A DNA stretch of 11,172 bases, taken from an uncultured Chromatiaceae bacterium (GTDB taxonomy: Bacteria; Pseudomonadota; Gammaproteobacteria; Enterobacterales; Alteromonadaceae). Location: NCBI GenBank assembly GCA_946481195.1, contig CAMLNG010000073.1, positions 1 through 11,172 on the forward strand, in the 5' to 3' direction. The notes under the pieces are model-generated. The model was not told the origin of the DNA. It did no database searches and saw only the letters and a program-made list of their open reading frames with translations. Positions within the stretch are counted from its first letter, which is position 1. Every line of letters begins with the position of its first letter. Both the position numbers and the translations under genes were made by a program. Below are positions 6,489-11,172 of the stretch, one piece after another.

Positions 6489-7741
6489 CAGAATTGAACC
6501 CCAAGCATGGCGGCAACATCCACTGCACTACGCACACCATCTTCGTGGAAACCGTTATACCAGTAAGCGCCACAGTAATAACTGCGGTTCTGACCATTGA
6601 TCTCACCGCGGCGTGCCTGCGAGCGCATAGTGCTGTTGTTATAAACCGGATGGGCATAAGTAAAACGCCGTAACACTTGTTCAGGCGCGATGCGATCACT
6701 GGCATTGAGGCTCACGACAAAAGTGGTGTCACTGTTGATCCCCTGTAGCATATTCATGTTGTAACTGAGCGTGGCACGTGTGGCGGCGTCAGCACCTAAC
6801 AGGTAGTTCCAGGCGGCCCAGGCCGCTTTGCGTTTGGGTAACAAACGGATGTCGGTATGCAGCACCACATCGTTATCCTGATAAGCGATACCGCCTAACA
6901 CCTGCTGCTCAACTGGTGTTGCATCCGCCAGCATCTTAAGCGCCTGATCGCTGTGGCAGGCAAAAACCACCTGATCAAAATGTTCCGTACTGCCATCTGC
7001 AAGGGCAATTTCGACCGACTCGTCAAAACGACGGACCTTAGCCACAGGACTGTTCAGCCGAATGCCGTCACTGCCACATTTGGCCAGCATGGCTTTGACA
7101 TATTCGCGCGAGCCGCCTTTGATCACGGCCCACTGGGGCCTGTCATTGATGTTCAGCAAACCATGGTTGTTGCAAAATTGCAGGAAAAACCGCAGCGGAA
7201 AATCTGGCATCGCAGTTAAACCAGCTGACCAGATTGCGGCCCCCATCGGCAACAGATATTTATCGCGCATGTCATGGCCGAGCTGGTGTTTTTGTAAAAA
7301 GGCATCAATAGGTAAATCTAAATCGGCACTATTATCGGCAACCGCCTGCTTGGCGATTTTATTAAAACGCACAATGTCACGCAGCATGCGCCAGAACGAA
7401 GGCCGCAGCAGATTGCGCTTTTGCGCAAACAAGCTCCACAGATTGTTGCCGTTGTATTCAAAATCTGCGGCTCTGTCTGTCACCGCAAAACTCATGGTCG
7501 TATGCTGAAACGACACGCCGAGTTCGGCAATAAAGCGGTTAAACAGTGGATAGGTCCAGTTGTTAAACACAATAAACCCGGTGTCGACGGCATACTGCCG
7601 GCCATTGACACTGACATCGACAGTCGCGGTATGGCCGCCGAGATAGTTGCCGGCTTCAAATAACGTGACCTGATGTTGCTGCCTTAATAGATACCAGCTC
7701 ATCATGCCGGCGATGCCACCGCCAATCACTGCAATACGCAT
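6488..7741 (-). CDS. FAD-dependent oxidoreductase (COG2907, amine-oxidase-like)
   Basis: A 417-residue flavoprotein. The N-terminus is a dinucleotide-binding Rossmann motif, GGGIAG at 7-12 (GxGxxG), with the ribose-binding acidic residue E29 and the follow-on GGHTATV at 35-41 typical of the phytoene-desaturase/amine-oxidase superfamily. The C-terminus carries the FAD-closing segment YCGAYWYNGFHEDGVRSA (about 390-407), characteristic of COG2907. In cfa-DUF1365 operons this protein is thought to oxidise or desaturate the lipid substrate; in Rhodobacter sphaeroides related flavoprotein and methyltransferase enzymes make furan fatty acids. That link is from memory of the literature and family resemblance only. 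The ATG at 7741 has AAGGA about eight to nine bases upstream. A 42-base gap separates it from the NTF2-like gene; no short-chain dehydrogenase lies between, unlike in some related operons. Confidence 0.9.
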   Translation of the reverse strand: MRIAVIGGGIAGMMSWYLLRQQHQVTLFEAGNYLGGHTATVDVSVNGRQYAVDTGFIVFNNWTYPLFNRFIAELGVSFQHTTMSFAVTDRAADFEYNGNNLWSLFAQKRNLLRPSFWRMLRDIVRFNKIAKQAVADNSADLDLPIDAFLQKHQLGHDMRDKYLLPMGAAIWSAGLTAMPDFPLRFFLQFCNNHGLLNINDRPQWAVIKGGSREYVKAMLAKCGSDGIRLNSPVAKVRRFDESVEIALADGSTEHFDQVVFACHSDQALKMLADATPVEQQVLGGIAYQDNDVVLHTDIRLLPKRKAAWAAWNYLLGADAATRATLSYNMNMLQGINSDTTFVVSLNASDRIAPEQVLRRFTYAHPVYNNSTMRSQARRGEINGQNRSYYCGAYWYNGFHEDGVRSAVDVAAMLGVQF

Positions 7742-7783
7742 GGAGATTTTCCTTGAAATAAAATCGCTGAAAAATACCTGAGA

Positions 7784-8257
7784 TCAGGCTTGTGCCATCC
7801 GGCTGCGGACCTTTGCGGTCAGCCAGCCAAGCACTGGTAAATGCTGATAAACCATTTGGGTTAAATCGTAATAATCGCGATGGCGCACAATTTTGCCAGC
7901 GGCGTCATAAGTGAGTTCAGTGCTGCCATCGACCACAATCAACTCACCTGCGCCAATCGCCGGATGACGAAACCGCATCTGCCAGCTGACAAAACCCCAA
8001 TGCGGACCAACACCATGTGCACCCATCTCAAATTCACATTGCTGCAGATTCTGGTAGGCGTGAGCAAAATATTGTTCCAGTGCTGCCAGGCCCGAAATGT
8101 GATGCACCGGGTCGATAAATTCGACGTTGTCGGCATACAAATTCTTTAAGGTTGTGAGATTGTCGAAATTCAGTTGATTGTAGAAATCAACAAAAAGCGC
8201 CAGCCGCTCTGATGCCGACGGCTGGGGCGCCAATACTGTTGATGATTCAGTTTGCAT
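7784..8257 (-). CDS. NTF2/SnoaL-like domain protein
   Basis: A 157-residue small protein with the cone-shaped NTF2/SnoaL fold, recognised from LFVDFYNQLNFDNLTTLKNLYADNVEFIDPVHHISGLAALEQYF (about 21-64), a WGFVSWQMRF strand (about 87-96) and GSTELTYDAAGKIVRHRDYYD (about 111-131). No signal peptide is seen. Proteins of this type regularly accompany photolyase, FAD oxidoreductase, DUF1365 and cfa genes; a substrate-binding or isomerase-like role in lipid modification is possible but unproven. It starts three bases after the photolyase stop, which fits one transcript; GGACGG in the end of phr is the likely ribosome site. Confidence 0.85.
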   Translation of the reverse strand: MQTESSTVLAPQPSASERLALFVDFYNQLNFDNLTTLKNLYADNVEFIDPVHHISGLAALEQYFAHAYQNLQQCEFEMGAHGVGPHWGFVSWQMRFRHPAIGAGELIVVDGSTELTYDAAGKIVRHRDYYDLTQMVYQHLPVLGWLTAKVRSRMAQA

Positions 8258-8260
8258 TAC

Positions 8261-9727
8261 TTAAAGTCCGTCCGATGATCCAAAGGCCAGCTGGGCGGTT
8301 TCATCCGGCAGACCCTCTGCCGATTCACCGCGCGCAGCTTTAAACATATTTAATGTACGCAGCCGGGCCTTGGCATGATCAACCACAGGGCGGAAATACT
8401 GCACTGACATTGGCAGCGGGTGCGGCCAATGCAGCTGTTTCCCTGACAGACCCGCCAGTTCAGGCAGATACTTTTTCAGGAAAATACCTTTAGGGTCGAA
8501 TTTTTCGCTTTGCGTCACCGGATTAAAAATACGGAAATACGGCGCGGCGTCTGTGCCTGTGGAAGCAGCCCACTGCCAGCCCCCGTTGTTGGCGGCAAAT
8601 TCGCCATCGATAAGCTTCGACATAAAATAACGCTCACCCCAGCGCCAGTCGATTTGTAAATCTTTTACCAGAAAACTCGCCGTGATCATGCGTAGCCGGT
8701 TGTGCATCCAGCCGGTTTGATTCAACTGCCGCATCGCAGCATCTACAATCGGATACCCGGTGCGGCCTTCACACCAGGCGGCAAACCAGGCCTCGTTATT
8801 GCCCCAGACAATAGCTTCGGTGTCCGCCTGAAAAGCCCGGTGCTTAATCAGCTGTGGATAGGCCACCAGAATATGCTTATAAAATTCCCGCCAGATAAGC
8901 TCCGACAGCCAAACCGCTGCGCCGGTGCTGTCCTGCCACATCGTGGTGTTGGCTTCTGCCTGCAGCCGCGCCACAGCCTGCTGTGCTGAAACCACACCAA
9001 TGGCAAAATATGCCGACAAGGTCGAAGTGCCGGCAATGGCCGGGAAATCACGCGCCTGCTGATAATCCTGCACCCGCTCGCGGCAAAAACTACGAAGTAA
9101 ATCCAGCACTTGCTGTTCAGCGACCGGCCAAAGTGCTGAACTGTTGTCGCCTGAGTGCATCGCACTAAAGCCAGTGATATCCAGCGTTATACTGCTTTGC
9201 ACCTGAGGTTTACCCAGCACCTTCACGCCTTTTTGCTGCAGCAAAGTCAGCCAGGTTTTCTTAAAAGGAGTAAAAACTTTATAAACATCACCGGTTTTGC
9301 TGCGCACCGACCCCGGCGGCATCACACATTGGCTGTCATACCAGAAACAAGGCACACCAATAGCATTCATCGTGGCAGTTACTGACTGGTCACGCTGTTG
9401 CTCCCGCAGCTCATATTCAGTTTGGCCATATAGCCCGGCCGCACCTAGCTGCGCCAGTTTAAACAAGATGCCGGCACAATCGCTGTAGCGCTGCGCTTCT
9501 ATAGCGATAAGCGGGATGCCAATGAATGCCAGCTCCTGCTGTAGTGCCACCACACGGCGGCGGATCAAGTCCTGTTTGATCGGTGCCATATCGTGTTGTT
9601 GCCAGGTTTGTGGCGTAGCGATAAAAACCGCGACGACTGGCAACCCGGTTTGCGCGGCAGCCGAAAGTGCAGCATTGTCATAATGGCGCAAGTCATTTCT
9701 CAGCCATACCAGCTGAAAACGGCTCAT
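8261..9727 (-). CDS. phrB: Class I deoxyribodipyrimidine (CPD) photolyase
   Basis: A 488-residue photolyase very close to E. coli PhrB (472 aa). It uses blue/near-UV light and reduced FAD to split cyclobutane pyrimidine dimers. The N-terminal antenna domain (about 1-135) opens VWLRNDLRHYDNAAL. The C-terminal FAD domain holds LIWREFYKHIL (277-287), EGRTGYPIVDAAMRQL (320-335), TGWMHNRLRMITASFLVKD (338-356) and NNGGWQWAASTGTDAAPYF (380-398). The Trp electron-transfer chain of E. coli (W306, W359, W382) aligns with W308, W361 and W384, and the flavin-tuning Asn378 with N380, so activity is expected and a cryptochrome-only role is unlikely. The ATG overlaps the upstream stop as ATGA and has GGAG seven bases before it. 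Confidence 0.96.
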   Translation of the reverse strand: MSRFQLVWLRNDLRHYDNAALSAAAQTGLPVVAVFIATPQTWQQHDMAPIKQDLIRRRVVALQQELAFIGIPLIAIEAQRYSDCAGILFKLAQLGAAGLYGQTEYELREQQRDQSVTATMNAIGVPCFWYDSQCVMPPGSVRSKTGDVYKVFTPFKKTWLTLLQQKGVKVLGKPQVQSSITLDITGFSAMHSGDNSSALWPVAEQQVLDLLRSFCRERVQDYQQARDFPAIAGTSTLSAYFAIGVVSAQQAVARLQAEANTTMWQDSTGAAVWLSELIWREFYKHILVAYPQLIKHRAFQADTEAIVWGNNEAWFAAWCEGRTGYPIVDAAMRQLNQTGWMHNRLRMITASFLVKDLQIDWRWGERYFMSKLIDGEFAANNGGWQWAASTGTDAAPYFRIFNPVTQSEKFDPKGIFLKKYLPELAGLSGKQLHWPHPLPMSVQYFRPVVDHAKARLRTLNMFKAARGESAEGLPDETAQLAFGSSDGL

Positions 9728-10698
9728 ATCCGCACTCCAAGCTCAGTCGGGAACGGCTGCAGATAACGCTGACAAGCGACATAATCATCCGGATGCAGCC
9801 GCAAATGGTGTTTTAACAAGGTTAATGGCGCGAGCAGTGGAATGTGCCCCAGACGGTATTGATGAATCAGTTGCAATAGCTCTGCTTTGGCTGCACTGGA
9901 TAACACTTTTTTAAAGAAACCCTGCAGGTGCATCAGCACATTGGCGTGGTTTTTCCGTGTCGTTGGCTGCGCCAATGCCTGTTGCATCGCGACCAGATAC
10001 CGGTTTGCCAACTCCGCTGGCGCAAATAGTTTTCCTTGTGCCACTAAACGGCCTAATTCACGATACGCCACTGGATGATGCGCCAGTAACACAAACTTAT
10101 ATTGGCTGTGATACTTCACCAGCTTGCCGATGCTAAAACCGTCCGCCATCAGCTGCTGCCAGTGTGCTAAAGCATAAATCCGCGTGACAAAACTTTCGCG
10201 GATGCCGGCATCGAGCAACCGACCATCTTCTTCGACCGGTAACCAGGGGTAACGCTGCATCAGTTCGCGGGTAAAAAGCCCAACCGCAACTTTGCCAAGC
10301 TGTGCCCCCTTTTCATCCACTAAGCGCACGCGTTCCATACCACAGCTCGGTGATTTGGCGCAGACAATATAACCGCAAAAATCCGCCATTTGCGGCAGCC
10401 GTTCGGCGCAAAGCGCCTGCATGGCGTCGGTATGGTCAATGCTGGCGTCTTTGTTATTGACCAGCCGGATTTGCTCAGCGGCGTTTTTCATCAGCCTGAT
10501 CGCTGGTCGTGGTACACCCATGCCAAGCGCCTGCTCCGGGCAAAACGGTACAAAATCAGCGAAAGGTAATAAAGTTGCAGTACAAAATTCAGATTGTTTA
10601 TGGCCACCGTCAAAGCGGACTTTCTGGCCAAGGACACAGGCACTGATGCCAATTTTGAGTTTCATAGTCACATGAAGTAATTCAGAAGATGGGGTCAT
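9724..10698 (-). CDS. rudS: DUF523-DUF1722 fusion, RudS-type tRNA 4-thiouridine desulfidase
   Basis: A 324-residue two-domain protein. The N-terminal DUF523/TudS domain (about 12-160) carries three conserved cysteines that hold the [4Fe-4S] cluster in TudS: C21 (ISACVLG), C53 (FCPEQALGMGVPRP) and C119 (SPSCG). The C-terminal DUF1722 domain (about 190-320) shows KFVLLAHHPVAY (201-212), HANVLMHLQGFFKK (251-264) and the ending RYLQPFPTEL. The DUF523-DUF1722 fusion was described as RudS, which removes sulfur from 4-thiouridine in tRNA; DUF1722 is thought to bind tRNA. It acts in the cytoplasm. I kept the ATG at 10698 because AGGA (10707-10704) lies five bases ahead. Met12 (10665) matches the usual family start and remains possible, but has poor ribosome signal. 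Its stop overlaps the photolyase start, so the two are translationally coupled; it is first in the operon. Confidence 0.9.
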   Translation of the reverse strand: MTPSSELLHVTMKLKIGISACVLGQKVRFDGGHKQSEFCTATLLPFADFVPFCPEQALGMGVPRPAIRLMKNAAEQIRLVNNKDASIDHTDAMQALCAERLPQMADFCGYIVCAKSPSCGMERVRLVDEKGAQLGKVAVGLFTRELMQRYPWLPVEEDGRLLDAGIRESFVTRIYALAHWQQLMADGFSIGKLVKYHSQYKFVLLAHHPVAYRELGRLVAQGKLFAPAELANRYLVAMQQALAQPTTRKNHANVLMHLQGFFKKVLSSAAKAELLQLIHQYRLGHIPLLAPLTLLKHHLRLHPDDYVACQRYLQPFPTELGVRI

Positions 10699-10718
10699 TA
10701 CAATCCTGCCGGTATATT

Positions 10719-10754
10719 GGATCAGTTGATTGTGAAATATTTATCCAGATCAGC
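10719..10754 (-). promoter_or_regulatory. Upstream region of the light operon with a CTGATC direct repeat
   Basis: The gap between the ihfA terminator and rudS must hold the operon promoter if there is one. On the - strand it contains two copies of CTGATC(C/T), at 10754-10748 and 10725-10719, about 29 bases apart. TGATC resembles the -35 element reported for sigmaE-ChrR promoters, but no convincing -10 is seen at the right distance from either copy. A weak sigma70 alternative is TTGCTG, 16 bases, CACAAT. I see no clear LitR/CarH palindrome. Regulation is thus undetermined. Confidence 0.2.
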
Positions 10755-10777
10755 AAGTTGCACGCCAGTTTCCCGGC

Positions 10778-10814
10778 AAAAAAAAAGCGCACTGGCCGAG
10801 CCATTGCGCTTTTT
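10778..10814 (-). terminator. Intrinsic terminator of ihfA
   Basis: On the - strand GCGCA-A-TGGC pairs with GCCA-G-TGCGC (10809-10800 with 10796-10787; one mismatch, 3-base loop), followed by nine T residues (10786-10778). The stem is extended by A/T pairing at its base. The + strand side also ends in TTTTT (10810-10814), so it could work both ways. It separates ihfA from the light operon. Confidence 0.9.
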
Positions 10815-10832
10815 CTACTGCAGTTTCTGCCG

Positions 10833-11129
10833 TTATTTTTTGGCAGTGCCGACTTCAACCCGGCTTTTTAATTTCTGCCCCGGACGGAAGGTCACGACAC
10901 AGCGGGCAGAAATTGGAATGTCTTCACCCGTTTTCGGGTTGCGACCCGGCCGCTGATTTTTCACCCGCAGGTCAAAGTTACCAAAGCCTGACAGTTTGAC
11001 CTGATCGCCGGTTTCAAGGGCGAGACGGATCTCTTCAAAAAATGCCTCTACTATCATTTTGGCGTCGCGTTTGCTGATGCCAAACTTAGTAAATAAACGT
11101 TCTGCTAAATCGGCTTTGGTAAGCGCCAT
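10833..11129 (-). CDS. ihfA: Integration host factor alpha subunit
   Basis: A 98-residue protein nearly identical over most of its length to E. coli IhfA (99 aa): MALTKADL at the start, GISKRDAK (17-24), [13 protein letters not shown] (43-55), [15 protein letters not shown] (58-72) and [13 protein letters not shown] (80-92). It pairs with IhfB to bind and sharply bend DNA in replication, recombination and transcription. Pro65, which wedges between base pairs, is present at the tip of the beta arm. One oddity is Cys77 where E. coli has Arg. The ATG at 11129 is chosen because it gives the conserved N-terminus and has GAGGG seven bases upstream; a TTG two codons earlier is in frame but unlikely. 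It starts two bases after the pheT stop, as in the pheST-ihfA operon of enteric bacteria, and ends at a strong terminator. Confidence 0.97.
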   Translation of the reverse strand: MALTKADLAERLFTKFGISKRDAKMIVEAFFEEIRLALETGDQVKLSGFGNFDLRVKNQRPGRNPKTGEDIPISARCVVTFRPGQKLKSRVEVGTAKK

Positions 11130-11131
11130 TC

Positions 11132-11172
11132 TCAATCCCTCAACGTTGCGTTGAACTCATCTCCAAGGGCCT
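11132..11172 (-). CDS. pheT: C-terminal end of phenylalanyl-tRNA synthetase beta subunit
   Basis: Reading the - strand from the right edge gives [12 protein letters not shown] and a TGA at 11134-11132. The ending resembles that of E. coli PheT (ERFQASLRD), and the next gene is ihfA, exactly the arrangement known from enteric bacteria. Only twelve full codons and the stop are inside the window; the rest of the gene lies outside. PheT forms the alpha2-beta2 phenylalanyl-tRNA synthetase with PheS. The ihfA ribosome site lies within these last codons. Confidence 0.85.
   Translation of the reverse strand, partial: ALGDEFNATLRD

Noticed and set aside
7062..7508. A 148-codon + strand open frame inside the FAD oxidoreductase gene
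   Set aside because: Antisense to a conserved gene, with low-complexity basic/serine-rich content and no recognisable domain.
10699..10777. A CarH/LitR-type operator before rudS
   Set aside because: I looked for a MerR-like palindrome between plausible -35 and -10 boxes and found only the TGATC direct repeat, so no operator is claimed.
1..11172. Mobile elements, CRISPR arrays, tRNA or rRNA genes, or a novel defence system
   Set aside because: No transposase, integrase, repeat-spacer pattern, tRNA-like end or defence-type domain was seen; gene content and spacing look like stable core and operon-borne chromosomal DNA.

Overview
The window reads as chromosomal DNA of a gammaproteobacterium, probably a marine or freshwater relative of Rheinheimera/Alishewanella (Alteromonadales/Chromatiales). 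The basis is the E. coli-like pheT-ihfA junction and the close E. coli similarity of YaeQ, IhfA and the photolyase. The genus is inferred from gene repertoire and general protein flavour, not from a search. No tRNA, rRNA, CRISPR, insertion sequence or phage gene was seen. Coding density is high and no gene-free gap exceeds about 140 bases.

Left part, + strand (1-1984): the 3' end of an unidentified gene ends in a 9-bp hairpin. A small DUF2061 membrane protein follows, then yaeQ (PD-(D/E)XK-fold protein) overlapping by one base a CvfB/YitL-type S1 RNA-binding protein. A hairpin at 1993-2013 has T-rich flanks on both strands and separates these genes from the convergent block on the other strand.

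Middle and right part, - strand (10698 down to 2015): seven genes are packed head to tail, several with 1-4 base overlaps (ATGA, TGATG). In transcription order they are a DUF523-DUF1722 (RudS-type) tRNA 4-thiouridine desulfidase, a class I CPD photolyase, an NTF2/SnoaL-like protein, a COG2907 FAD-dependent oxidoreductase, a DUF1365 protein, a cyclopropane-fatty-acid-synthase-like methyltransferase, and a GAF-GAF-GGDEF-EAL cyclic-di-GMP enzyme. The first six form a coherent light/photooxidative-stress module: remove the near-UV-absorbing tRNA base s4U, repair pyrimidine dimers with light, and modify membrane fatty acids. Modules of this type are placed elsewhere under LitR/CarH (B12 photoreceptor) or sigmaE-ChrR (singlet oxygen) control, but no such regulator is encoded here. 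The cyclic-di-GMP enzyme follows cfa after 50 bp that contain a possible promoter of its own.

Right edge, - strand (11172 down to 10833): the last residues of PheT and the complete ihfA gene, which ends at a strong intrinsic terminator just upstream of the light-response operon.

The observations most worth following are the RudS-photolyase pairing, the Cfa paralogue lacking two residues that bind bicarbonate in E. coli Cfa, and the cyclic-di-GMP enzyme attached to the light operon.
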